A stretch of 64,000 bases of DNA from Paenibacillus jilunlii. GTDB lineage: Bacteria; Bacillota; Bacilli; Paenibacillales; Paenibacillaceae. The notes beneath the pieces are model-generated. The model was given only the letters and a program-made list of their open reading frames with translations, ran no database searches and was not told the origin of the DNA. The stretch spans positions 139,407-203,406 of the forward strand of contig NZ_FNGM01000005.1 in assembly GCF_900102965.1 (NCBI RefSeq). The letters are read 5' to 3'. Below are positions 8,687-17,381 of this stretch, piece by piece. Numbering within the stretch: position 1 is the stretch's first letter; the number at the start of each line of letters is the position of its first letter. Both the position numbers and the translations under genes were made by a program.

Positions 8687-9493
8687 CTACAGATAAATAA
8701 ACGGCTCCTTTGCATCAACAAACGTTACCGGAAGTCCGCTCACCAGCAGCGCCAGCCATTCAGCCATATATTTCATGCCCCACTCCTCGGAACGCTCATG
8801 GCCAATCACAATCATCGCTTTGTTCTGGCCGAGCATCGAGGCATCGTTGACATATGCGCACAAGGTCCACTCGGTAATGTCGCCGCAGATCATCACATCG
8901 AGATTTTTCTCCTGCATCAGCTCCATGGGCATTTGCTCCCGGCCCAGGCCAAGGCTTCCGCCTCCAACCAATATGCCTATGCGGGAGCAAGCGGAATCCG
9001 GATTGCCGACAATCTGAATGACATCCATGCCGAGTCTTTGCTTCAGGAAGCGAGCCAGCGCCCGGACCGTCGTCTCTTCGATCAGATAACCCCAGGAATC
9101 CTTGGCATCAAGCTTCTTGTCCTCCCACGCCAGCTCCTTGAGCAGGCCATCATAAATGCGGTCTGTGTCCGCCAAATGCATATGGTCATGAAATCTCCAG
9201 ATTGCGATTCCGTGCTGCTCGATCAACGTCCGCTTGGCCAGATACACAGGGTCCTTCTGCAGCCAGTCCAGCGTATCCATTCCGGTAAAATAGGTTGGCT
9301 CATGGGTAATAATCAGGTTTGCTCCGATGGCAGCCGCTTCCCGGATGACGTCCACTGTAGCCATAAATGTAGTAACGATGCCTGTCACTTCCATGTCCTT
9401 ATGGCCGCTCGCCAGCACATCGCAGGTCTGCTCCAGCTTCCGGCCGCCGCAGCAATCGAGCAGAATCCGGTCTATCACCTCTTGCACTTTCAT
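8687..9493 (-). CDS. NIF3/DUF34-family dinuclear-metal protein
   Basis: Protein of 268 residues from the NIF3 (DUF34) family of hexameric dinuclear-metal proteins. The metal-ligand blocks are present in order: the early LIITHEPTYF, the middle FHDHMH, and the late VIGHERSEEWGM. Members are often linked to GTP cyclohydrolase-like or metal-chaperone roles, but the family's reaction is unsettled. Here it is the last gene of a sugar ABC operon, 27 bases after a permease, which is an unusual home. The ATG at 9493 is preferred over the GTG three bases upstream because GGAGAG then sits 7 bases away. A role as a cytoplasmic sugar or sugar-phosphate hydrolase would fit the context but is speculation. 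Confidence 0.85.
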   Translation of the reverse strand: MKVQEVIDRILLDCCGGRKLEQTCDVLASGHKDMEVTGIVTTFMATVDVIREAAAIGANLIITHEPTYFTGMDTLDWLQKDPVYLAKRTLIEQHGIAIWRFHDHMHLADTDRIYDGLLKELAWEDKKLDAKDSWGYLIEETTVRALARFLKQRLGMDVIQIVGNPDSACSRIGILVGGGSLGLGREQMPMELMQEKNLDVMICGDITEWTLCAYVNDASMLGQNKAMIVIGHERSEEWGMKYMAEWLALLVSGLPVTFVDAKEPFIYL

Positions 9494-9520
9494 CACTGCA
9501 CTCTCCTTTTCATCTTTTCT

Positions 9521-10414
9521 TTAGCCTTTCACTGCGCCGATGACCACCCCGCGGGTTAAATACTTCTGCATAAAGGGCAGAACGAACAATACCGGCACAA
9601 TGCCCAGCACCGCCATAGCCATCCGTACCGCCGTGCTCGGCAGCTTCACCGCTTCTGCCCCGATCACACCGCTGGCCTGGCCGGAGTTGAGGAATTGAAT
9701 GTTGTTCATCAGCTGGATCAGCAGATTCTGAATGCCGTACCATTTCGGCTTCGACACAAAATAAAGCGCGTTGATCCAGTCGTTCCAGTAGGCCAGCCCC
9801 ATAAACAGGCCGACGGTGGCCATAACCGGCATGGACAACGGAAGCATAATCCGGAAGAAGGTCCGCAGCTCCGACGCCCCGTCAATCTGGGAAGCCTCGA
9901 TGATTTCCACGGGCACATTATTTTTGAAATAGTTCCGGACCAGCAGCACATTGAAGCCGTTCGACAGCAGGTTCGGCACAATAAGCGCCCATAGCGTATC
10001 CTTGATATGGAAATACTGGGTCCACATGATATAGGAAGGGACAATCCCCCCGCTGAACAGCATCGTAAAAAACACGATAAAAGCCAGCGTATTGTGATAT
10101 TTGAAATCGGTACGGGACATGGGATAAGCAAGCATACTTGTAATCAGCAGACCAAATCCGGTACCCAGCAGCGTAACCAGAAAGGAAACCCCGTAGGCTC
10201 TTACGAAGGTGTATGCTGAAGCTTTAATGTATAAGTACGCGTCAAGACTTGTCTGCTCGGGAAAAAAGCTGTATCCGTTCCGGATCAGGGCCGTTTCGTC
10301 GGTGAACGAGGCAATGACGATCAGAAGGAAGGGCAAAAATGCAAATACAGTCAGCAAGATCATCACGATCGCAGAGAAAATAACAAATGTTCGTTCCCCT
10401 CTGGTTTGTATCAT
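9521..10414 (-). CDS. sugar ABC transporter permease (LplC/YtcP type), set 2
   Basis: Inner-membrane permease of 297 residues with six predicted TM helices. The EAA loop is IEASQIDGASELRTFFRIMLP and the ending is MQKYLTRGVVIGAVKG. The ATG at 10414 has AGGAGG with 8-base spacing. It follows the other permease by 12 bases and precedes the NIF3-family gene. Together with the binding protein at 11420-12964 it forms an importer whose ligand cannot be named from sequence. Confidence 0.92.
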   Translation of the reverse strand: MIQTRGERTFVIFSAIVMILLTVFAFLPFLLIVIASFTDETALIRNGYSFFPEQTSLDAYLYIKASAYTFVRAYGVSFLVTLLGTGFGLLITSMLAYPMSRTDFKYHNTLAFIVFFTMLFSGGIVPSYIMWTQYFHIKDTLWALIVPNLLSNGFNVLLVRNYFKNNVPVEIIEASQIDGASELRTFFRIMLPLSMPVMATVGLFMGLAYWNDWINALYFVSKPKWYGIQNLLIQLMNNIQFLNSGQASGVIGAEAVKLPSTAVRMAMAVLGIVPVLFVLPFMQKYLTRGVVIGAVKG

Positions 10415-10426
10415 AAGTATTTCCTC

Positions 10427-11350
10427 CTAGAACAAAGCGTTTTCTGAATTAACCTTCTTGACGATGGCATTTACCGTAAGCACCAGCACAAATCCGACCA
10501 GGGATTGATACAAGCCTGCTGCTGCGGACATTCCGATATCATTCAACTGCATTAAAGCGCGGTAGACATACGTATCAATAGTTTGGGTGGCACTGAATAG
10601 TGCACCCGAATTCATCGGAACCTGGTAGAACAGGCCGAAATCGGAGTTGAATATCCGTCCCATCGACATGAGCACCAGCACAATGACCGTCGGCTTCAGA
10701 AGCGGCAGTGTAATCATGCGGATCTGCTTCAGCTTCCCCGCGCCATCAATCTTGGCGGCTTCATAAATACTCTTATCAATTCCGGCGATGGAAGCGAAAT
10801 AGACGATGGAGCCGTAGCCTGCCGTTTTCCAGATCTGAATCATAACTAACAGATAAGGCCAATATTTCGGCTCAGAATACCAGTTGATCTCCGGAAGACC
10901 GAGCGGGCGGAGAATAGAATGATTGACGAACCCGCTGTCCGCGTTAAGGAAAGCAAAGACCAGCAGGGAGAGAACAACCATGGAGATCAAGTTGGGCAGA
11001 ATCAGCCCGGTCATAAAAAGCTTCGAGTACAGCTTGCTCAGCAGCTCCGACATCAGGATGGCAATAATAATGGAAACAATGGTCCCCAGCGCGATAAAAG
11101 TGATATTGTAGAGCAAGGTATTCCGCGTCATAATCCAGGCATCGCTGGTCTGGAACAGAAAGGTAAAGTTCTGGAATCCGATCCAATCGCTTCCGAAAAT
11201 TCCTTTGGCGTAATTGACATCCTTGAAGGCGATAAACACCCCGAACATCGGAAAATAGCTGTTGACCAGAAAATAGAGCAGGCCCGGAGCGGCCAATATT
11301 AATAAGGGAAGCGTCTTTTTGAGAGGTTTGGATTTGCGTTTGGCGGTCAT
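10427..11350 (-). CDS. sugar ABC transporter permease (LplB/YteP type), set 2
   Basis: Inner-membrane permease of 307 residues. A basic N-terminus (MTAKRKSKPLKK) leads into six TM helices; the EAA loop is YEAAKIDGAGKLKQIRMITLP and the ending is AIVKKVNSENALF. I chose the ATG at 11350 because GGAGGTG lies about 9 bases upstream; an in-frame GTG 18 bases earlier overlaps that ribosome site. It sits 69 bases after the binding-protein gene. Confidence 0.9.
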   Translation of the reverse strand: MTAKRKSKPLKKTLPLLILAAPGLLYFLVNSYFPMFGVFIAFKDVNYAKGIFGSDWIGFQNFTFLFQTSDAWIMTRNTLLYNITFIALGTIVSIIIAILMSELLSKLYSKLFMTGLILPNLISMVVLSLLVFAFLNADSGFVNHSILRPLGLPEINWYSEPKYWPYLLVMIQIWKTAGYGSIVYFASIAGIDKSIYEAAKIDGAGKLKQIRMITLPLLKPTVIVLVLMSMGRIFNSDFGLFYQVPMNSGALFSATQTIDTYVYRALMQLNDIGMSAAAGLYQSLVGFVLVLTVNAIVKKVNSENALF

Positions 11351-11419
11351 GTCGGAATTCACCTCCACCCGCTGGGAACAGAGCCTGTGAACGGCTCCAT
11401 TCTCAGCAGTTCTTTGGAA

Positions 11420-12964
11420 TTATTTGTTTTGCGCGGCAATCCATTCGTCCAGCTGCTTCTGCTTGCTGTCAATGATGGCCTGGGCCCCTGCATCCTTGAG
11501 CGCATTGATGAATTTCGGAATAATCGTATCCGGGTCAAGCGAGCCGCTGACCAGCGCCGGCAGGAATTGATTCACGACGTTGTTCACGGCGCTCATCTGT
11601 GTTTTTACTTGACTCTGGTCGAAAATAAATCCGAAATACGGCGATCTTTCCGTATCCTTGTTTTCCTTCAGCTTCAATTCCACATCCGACCAGTTGATGC
11701 CCTCGAACTGATACTGGAGGGATTCCGAGCCTACAACTCCGGAGCTCAGCATTGCTGTGTAAGGCACCGTGTTGGCATCCTTGCCTTCCGGGAATTTCAC
11801 ATGATGCTCGTCAACCTTCAGGTAATCCTCCCCTTCTACGCCAAAGAGAATGGTATTGATCAGATCGGCGTCTGTGTAGAGCAGGTTCAGGAATTTCACA
11901 GCGGCCTCCTGCTCCTTAGAGGTGCTGGACACCATCCAGGTTACAGAGTTCACGGCGCTTGTATCAAAATAAAAAGGAGCGATCCGTTTGGTTTCCAGCG
12001 TTTTGCCTGCCAGGGCGCTCAGGGTTTTACCTACCTCCATGCCGCTGTAGCCTCCAATATAGGAGAAACCGCGTCCGGAAGAAATCAGCTCCATGGCTGT
12101 AACCGTCGTCGTTGCGGTATCCTTTTGCAGATAACCCGCATTGAACCAGTCTCTCATCATTTGAATTCCGTTCTTAAAGATATCGGTTTCATAGTAATTA
12201 ACGACTTTGCCGCTGTCGCCAATGACAACGCCGACTCCGGTTGTATCCGTCAGGTAATCGACCTTGTTCGCGCCTTTCAGCATATTGATAAGCCCCGTAT
12301 CTGTCGGATTCACACTGATCGGTCCGAACGGAACCACATCGGGATTCTTCTGCTTCACGGCCGCGAAGACGGCGGGCAGATCCTCAGCCGTGCGGATCTG
12401 GTCAGCCGATACCCCCGCTTCTTTCAACATATCGGAGTTGTAGATCACAATAGTGGGCAAGGCCATCCCTTTATTCACCGGAATTCCGTAGATATGCCCG
12501 TCCATCGTTGTAGCTTTGAGAATATCGGGACCGAAGTCTTTTTCCAGGATCGCAGTCATTTCCTTTCCGTATTTCGGAAGAAGCTCTTCGAGCGGAGACA
12601 CCTGGCTTTTCGACACATAATTCGAGAGCTGCCCCAGGGTGGTGAAGACATCCATTTTCTCTCCGCTCTGCAGAGCCAGATTGACCTTCTGGGCATAATC
12701 GGAAGGACCATACAGACGGAAATCCACCTTTACCCCGATCTTTTCTGTGGTGATCGCATTGATTGCGTCTGTTACTTTGCTCAGATCATCCGGAATCCGG
12801 TTGAATGACGGCAGGGCAAAAACAATCTCCGTCAGTTTCTCCTTTGCCGGGGTATTCCCGGAATCGGTTGCGGATGTATTTGAATTGTTGCTGCAAGCCG
12901 CCAGAAGTGAACTGCATAACACCGTTGACAACAATAATGAACCTAACCCCTTTTTACTTTTCAT
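11420..12964 (-). CDS. sugar ABC transporter substrate-binding lipoprotein, set 2
   Basis: Binding lipoprotein of 514 residues. The signal peptide (MKSKKGLGSLLLSTV...) ends in lipobox LLAAC and is followed by an S/N/T linker. The mature part is the long family-1 solute-binding fold seen in LplA relatives, with QKKNPDVVPFGPIS-type segments. The ATG at 12964 has AGGAGG 7 bases upstream, whereas the ATG at 12970 is only one base from it. It is the first gene of the second transporter operon, just downstream of a YesMN pair that probably controls it. Confidence 0.9.
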   Translation of the reverse strand: MKSKKGLGSLLLSTVLCSSLLAACSNNSNTSATDSGNTPAKEKLTEIVFALPSFNRIPDDLSKVTDAINAITTEKIGVKVDFRLYGPSDYAQKVNLALQSGEKMDVFTTLGQLSNYVSKSQVSPLEELLPKYGKEMTAILEKDFGPDILKATTMDGHIYGIPVNKGMALPTIVIYNSDMLKEAGVSADQIRTAEDLPAVFAAVKQKNPDVVPFGPISVNPTDTGLINMLKGANKVDYLTDTTGVGVVIGDSGKVVNYYETDIFKNGIQMMRDWFNAGYLQKDTATTTVTAMELISSGRGFSYIGGYSGMEVGKTLSALAGKTLETKRIAPFYFDTSAVNSVTWMVSSTSKEQEAAVKFLNLLYTDADLINTILFGVEGEDYLKVDEHHVKFPEGKDANTVPYTAMLSSGVVGSESLQYQFEGINWSDVELKLKENKDTERSPYFGFIFDQSQVKTQMSAVNNVVNQFLPALVSGSLDPDTIIPKFINALKDAGAQAIIDSKQKQLDEWIAAQNK

Positions 12965-13086
12965 ATTCATGCCTCCTGTTCTGTGCTTTCGTTATTATTG
13001 TACTTGTTTGGGGGATGCGGAGCTTTTAAAAAGACGGTGTGTTTTTTCGAAAAACCGTGCTGTCATGCCGTTCTTATAAACCAAAA

Positions 13087-13117
13087 CAGCGACTTTCCCC
13101 TCACAGGAAAATCGCTG
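13087..13117 (-). terminator. terminator after the second YesN-type regulator
   Basis: The arms CAGCGACTTTCC and GGAAAATCGCTG pair around a 7-base loop, and on the minus strand the hairpin is followed by TTTTGGTTT. Confidence 0.75.
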
Positions 13118-13133
13118 CTTGGCCGGCTAACGG

Positions 13134-14729
13134 TTACCGGACAGATTTATGCTTGGAGCGGTAGGCAATCGGTGTTTCTCCGGTCAGTTTTTTGAATACC
13201 GTGGAGAAGTAAGAGATCGTATCAAACCCGGTATCCATAGCGATGTCGCCTATGCTGGCCGTACTCTCAATCAATCTCTGCTTGGCCTCCTTGATCCGGC
13301 AGTCATTCAGATACTCCTTAACCGTCTGCCCCGTCTCATTCTTGAAGACCTTGGCGAGATAATCGCCCGTCAGATAGACGCTTGCCGCGACATCCTCACG
13401 GCTGAGATCCTGTCTGAAGTTCTCATGAATAAAGCGCTTGGCTCTTTCAACCACACCTTCGGATTGCAGCACTTCTTTAATGGAATCTACCGTTTTATCC
13501 GTTACCGCCTGGGCCCATTTCATGAAATCAAACACGCTGCTGTCGGCATTATGAGCCAATTGCTGGGCGGCCTCCCCGGCAAAAAGCCGGTGCGCTCCAA
13601 TCTGGTGCCGCGAGAGCAGCGAATAGACCACCTGCAGGAAGTCCTCGCGGATCGAATGCAGTGTCGCCGAATTCAGCTTGTTCAGAGCCGCCAGCGTCTC
13701 CAGTTCCTTCTTCAGCCGATTTACAATCTGGACCTTCTCCTTCTGGATGAACAGCATGGTGAACAGCTCCATATCCAGCGTGAAGCGCTCGGTAGTATCG
13801 TAATGGAAAGGCTCATTCTGATGATGCACCTTACCCCTGAAAATGATGTTGGACTCATCGAGCTGCTCCAGCTCCGTCTTGATCTGCGAGAGTCCCGAAA
13901 CAGCCGCCTTCTCACTGAAATAACAGGTAGCCGTACATTTCAAATATTGCCTGCACATGAGGATGATATGCTCCGCACTGTGCTGAAGCTCCCGTATATC
14001 CATGCCGTTCTCGACGAGAATGGCATTGTAGAATACATTGTCGGCTTGATAAGCAATAATCCGGCCCGCACTGATCTGGCCGGTGAGAATTTCGGAAATC
14101 AGGTTGGTCAGCGCATAATGGAATATGCTATCATCCCACTCCCGTTCAATCTGGGAGCGCGGGACGCTTACGAGAAGCAGAACGTATTCGGTATCGACGG
14201 AGACGTCCAGCTCCCGCTTCTGGGCTTCACTCTGAATCAGATGGACTCGGGGAGAAATCGCGGCGGTCAGCACATCGTTCCAGAAACCTCGCTCCACCAA
14301 ATCTTTATTCTTCAGCCAGGCCTTCCCCAGTTTGCTGTATTCGCCCATCAGCGCCTTCTTCTTGAGCGTCTCGATGGATTTCTGCACCGCAGCTTCCAGC
14401 TCCTGCTTGTCCAGCGGTTTGACCAGATAAGAATCGGCATTGTAGAGAATCGCCTGGGACGCGAAGGTGAAGCTCGCATGACAGGTCAGGAATATGAACC
14501 CTCCCTCATATTGATGCTCCCTGGCCCACTGGATCATATCCATCCCGGAGCCTCTGGGCATTTCAATATCACAGATAATCAGATCGGGCTTGCCGCCATT
14601 GAAGATTTGCTTCGCTTCCTCTATGTTATAAGCGGTCAGCACCTCGGTCACTCCAAATTCCTCCCAATTTACAATACCGAGCAGAGCATGAACCGTAGGG
14701 ATATCATCATCAATTAACAAGCAACGCAT
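13134..14729 (-). CDS. YesN-type response regulator, REC plus long linker plus AraC HTH
   Basis: Response regulator of 531 residues. The receiver domain begins MRCLLIDDDIPTV, with D54 in LIICDIEMPRGSG as phospho-acceptor. A middle region of about 280 residues has no motif I recognise. The AraC-type HTH occupies about 430-525 (EDVAASVYLTGDYLAKVFKNETG, then IAMDTGFDTISYFSTVFKKLTG). The ATG at 14729 has GGAGGGG 5-10 bases upstream, and an earlier in-frame start would run into the kinase gene. It is 11 bases downstream of the kinase gene and is followed by a terminator, then ABC operon 2, its probable target. Confidence 0.9.
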   Translation of the reverse strand: MRCLLIDDDIPTVHALLGIVNWEEFGVTEVLTAYNIEEAKQIFNGGKPDLIICDIEMPRGSGMDMIQWAREHQYEGGFIFLTCHASFTFASQAILYNADSYLVKPLDKQELEAAVQKSIETLKKKALMGEYSKLGKAWLKNKDLVERGFWNDVLTAAISPRVHLIQSEAQKRELDVSVDTEYVLLLVSVPRSQIEREWDDSIFHYALTNLISEILTGQISAGRIIAYQADNVFYNAILVENGMDIRELQHSAEHIILMCRQYLKCTATCYFSEKAAVSGLSQIKTELEQLDESNIIFRGKVHHQNEPFHYDTTERFTLDMELFTMLFIQKEKVQIVNRLKKELETLAALNKLNSATLHSIREDFLQVVYSLLSRHQIGAHRLFAGEAAQQLAHNADSSVFDFMKWAQAVTDKTVDSIKEVLQSEGVVERAKRFIHENFRQDLSREDVAASVYLTGDYLAKVFKNETGQTVKEYLNDCRIKEAKQRLIESTASIGDIAMDTGFDTISYFSTVFKKLTGETPIAYRSKHKSVR

Positions 14730-14740
14730 ACTTCCCCCTC

Positions 14741-16441
14741 CTAGATCGGCTCGCGGCGGGCTTCCTGTACCGGTATCCACAATTCCACTCTTGCTCCGGC
14801 CTGCCCGGCATTGGACAGCTTAAGCAGATCGGAGCGTTTGTAGAGCAGCCGGAGCGTTTTTCGAATATTGGCAATGCCGACCCGACCCCCATCCTCCGCA
14901 GCTTCTTCGGCCTCCGGGTTATTCAGCCATTCGGCGGAGAAGCCTCCTCCGTTGTCCTCGATTTCAATTTTGACAAACGGGCTTCCCTCCCTTGTCTCCG
15001 ACCGGACACGGATGAATATGGATAACATCTCTTTATAGAACATCGCGTGCTTGAACGCATTCTCCACAAAGGTCTGAATCATGAATTGAGGAATAGGGAC
15101 GCACCGGGACTCCTCATTAATCTCGGTCATATAGAACACTTGGTCAGGATAACGAATCTCCTGCATCCGAATGTAATTTTCAGCATGGCGGATTTCTTCC
15201 TCCATAGGGACCTCTGCAAGTCCGCCCTTCAGCATATACCGAAGATGCTCGGACAGACATTGGATCAGCTGCCGGATTTCTTCGTTTTTATTCTGATAGG
15301 TCAGGCTGGTGATCGTCGAGATGGCATTCAGAAAGAAATGGGGCCTGATTTGCATCTGCAGATATTTGATCTCCGCCCGGCTGGTTTCAATCTGTTCCTC
15401 ATAGGATTGAATCTTCAAGCCGCTGATTTCGCTGACCATGGATTCGAACGCATGAAACAGCTTCATGAACTCCAGGGAATACGGCGTGCCCTTGGGAACA
15501 GAATACTCCAGCTGCCCCTGCTCCACCACTTTGGCCGCCTTCACCAGCTCCAGAATCGGCTTCAACACATCCCTTGTCAAGAACCGCAGCACGAGCGGGA
15601 CTACAATAACCGAGAGAACGGCCAAGAAAACGATGCTCCATTGAATCAGCTTTAAGCCCGCAAACAGGCTTCCCTTGGCTACGATATTTGTAATCTGTCC
15701 GAATTCCGTGATTGGCTCAGACACAATCAGATAGCTGCGCTTGTACTCTCTGGTCAGGCTGTCCAGAGTGGCAACTGCCTGCAGCACGATATGGTTAGCC
15801 GACAGAATTCTCCCCTCTGTACTGCTCAGCACATACCGGTTCTGATCGTTGCCTCCTCTGTTAACCATCGACAGCAGGTTGTCCGCTTTGACAAACGTTC
15901 CAAAGCTGACTCCCGAGTAGGTAATATAATTGAACAGATAGTAGTCTCCCTCGATCTGCAGCGTCTTCCATGGCTTGGCTTCAACGGATGGCCCGGAGCT
16001 GAACTCGTAAGTGTCAAGAAAATTGACCAGAGCAAGCTTGTCCCCGGATTGTATCCGGTTGCTGAACTGCTCAAGCGCAGACTCGCCGGGAATTCTGATG
16101 AACATGCCGTCGCTGGCATAATCGTTCGACATCTTGGCCAGCAGCGTATTTTTGAGCTCCATAGCTCTGAAATACTGGCTGCTCTCCTCCAAGTAGGAAA
16201 AACCCACTGCGGCATCAATATTATTATCGAACACTTCGGTCAGATCTTTGGAGAAGTTATTAAGGTTGTTATGAATGTTCGCCTGGTAGATGGCAAGTGT
16301 ATTCCTGGAGCTGGTAAGCGCATTGCTTCGTACCACTTCCAGGGAGTAAATATTGCTCAGCACAAGGATGGACAGCAGAATCGCCAGAATAACCGTCAGC
16401 TGCACCGAAAACTTGAATACGATACTGTTTGTCCGAATCAT
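14741..16441 (-). CDS. YesM-type sensor histidine kinase, second pair
   Basis: Membrane sensor kinase of 566 residues. TM1 is at about 8-30, an extracellular sensor at 31-255 and TM2 at 262-285, then HAMP. The phospho-acceptor is H368 in MQIRPHFFLNAIS, and the ATPase boxes are IQTFVENAFKHAM, IEDNGGGF and DGGRVGIANIRKT. The ATG at 16441 is supported by GGGGAGGAAG upstream; the earlier in-frame start at 16486 has no ribosome site. It probably signals to the regulator that follows it. Confidence 0.92.
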   Translation of the reverse strand: MIRTNSIVFKFSVQLTVILAILLSILVLSNIYSLEVVRSNALTSSRNTLAIYQANIHNNLNNFSKDLTEVFDNNIDAAVGFSYLEESSQYFRAMELKNTLLAKMSNDYASDGMFIRIPGESALEQFSNRIQSGDKLALVNFLDTYEFSSGPSVEAKPWKTLQIEGDYYLFNYITYSGVSFGTFVKADNLLSMVNRGGNDQNRYVLSSTEGRILSANHIVLQAVATLDSLTREYKRSYLIVSEPITEFGQITNIVAKGSLFAGLKLIQWSIVFLAVLSVIVVPLVLRFLTRDVLKPILELVKAAKVVEQGQLEYSVPKGTPYSLEFMKLFHAFESMVSEISGLKIQSYEEQIETSRAEIKYLQMQIRPHFFLNAISTITSLTYQNKNEEIRQLIQCLSEHLRYMLKGGLAEVPMEEEIRHAENYIRMQEIRYPDQVFYMTEINEESRCVPIPQFMIQTFVENAFKHAMFYKEMLSIFIRVRSETREGSPFVKIEIEDNGGGFSAEWLNNPEAEEAAEDGGRVGIANIRKTLRLLYKRSDLLKLSNAGQAGARVELWIPVQEARREPI

Positions 16442-16548
16442 ACCACCACTTCTTCCTCCCCGGAATTCAGCAAGCCCCTGAACCAATTCCAGCTTGACCG
16501 GAGCCCAGGGGCGTACAAGTATTCGGCTTTCAATTATTTATCAGGCTA

Positions 16549-17355
16549 TTAAATAGCAGCGCTGTCTTCCGCTGCCCACTTCAGCGCAGCTTCAATGTGC
16601 TTATTCCAATAGTCCCAGGTATGGGCTCCCGCATCTTCAACATATAGATGCCCGACCTGTTCCCGTTCAAGGAATTCATGGAACCTGCGGTTCACGTCCA
16701 GCAGGAAATCATCCGTCCCGCAGGCCATATACAGCTCAGGCTGCTTAAGTCCCTTCTTTTTCATATCAAGAACAAGGCTTTCCGGGTCTTTGTCACTGCC
16801 AAGCAATTGACTCAAATCACCAAAGGTGCTTGTGTAGTAGTTATAGCCGGCTATAACGTCATCGTAATCCGGAGCCACATTCGCAATTCTATAAGGAATC
16901 AGCGCTGAGGACAAGGCTATAATACGTCCAAATTGTTCCACATACTTCAGACCGTTGCGGATTGCGCCATAACCTCCCATGGACAAACCGCCGATATAGG
17001 TATCTTCGCGTCTTGTAGACAGCGGGAACAGCTTGCGAGTGAAATCCACCAGCTCCTTACCGATGTATTCTCCGAACCATTCGCCCCTGTTCTCATCATC
17101 CAGATAGAAGCGATTTTCGCCGGCAGGCATAAAAACCGCAATCTGGTACCTGTCCGACAGTTCCCTGATCCGCGAGAAATTCATCCAGTCGTTATGGCTT
17201 CCGGAAAAGCCATGGAGGAGATAAATGGCCTTCAGAGGTTCCCCCGACCATACCGGTTGTCCAAATCCTTCAGGCAGATCGACCGGCAATAATGCGTTGA
17301 AGATCACCTCTCTTCTCAGGCATTTCGAATGAAAACTTATTTGCAGCGTAGCCAA
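16549..17355 (-). CDS. alpha/beta-hydrolase esterase, CE1/EstA-like
   Basis: Cytoplasmic serine esterase of 268 residues related to the CE1 acetyl-/feruloyl-esterase and S-formylglutathione hydrolase group. It shows the oxyanion-hole region YLLHGFSGSHNDW, the nucleophile elbow GGLSMGGYGA, the acid in CGTDDFLLD and the histidine in AGAHTWDYWNKH. I start it at TTG 17355, which has AGGGAG with 8-base spacing; an in-frame GTG 9 bases upstream lies within that site. It follows the sucrose phosphorylase gene by 26 bases, so it probably belongs to the same operon. Removing acyl groups from an imported sugar is a reasonable role but is not shown. Confidence 0.85.
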   Translation of the reverse strand: MATLQISFHSKCLRREVIFNALLPVDLPEGFGQPVWSGEPLKAIYLLHGFSGSHNDWMNFSRIRELSDRYQIAVFMPAGENRFYLDDENRGEWFGEYIGKELVDFTRKLFPLSTRREDTYIGGLSMGGYGAIRNGLKYVEQFGRIIALSSALIPYRIANVAPDYDDVIAGYNYYTSTFGDLSQLLGSDKDPESLVLDMKKKGLKQPELYMACGTDDFLLDVNRRFHEFLEREQVGHLYVEDAGAHTWDYWNKHIEAALKWAAEDSAAI

Positions 17356-17381
17356 AATAATCACTCCCTATAAAATTTAGA

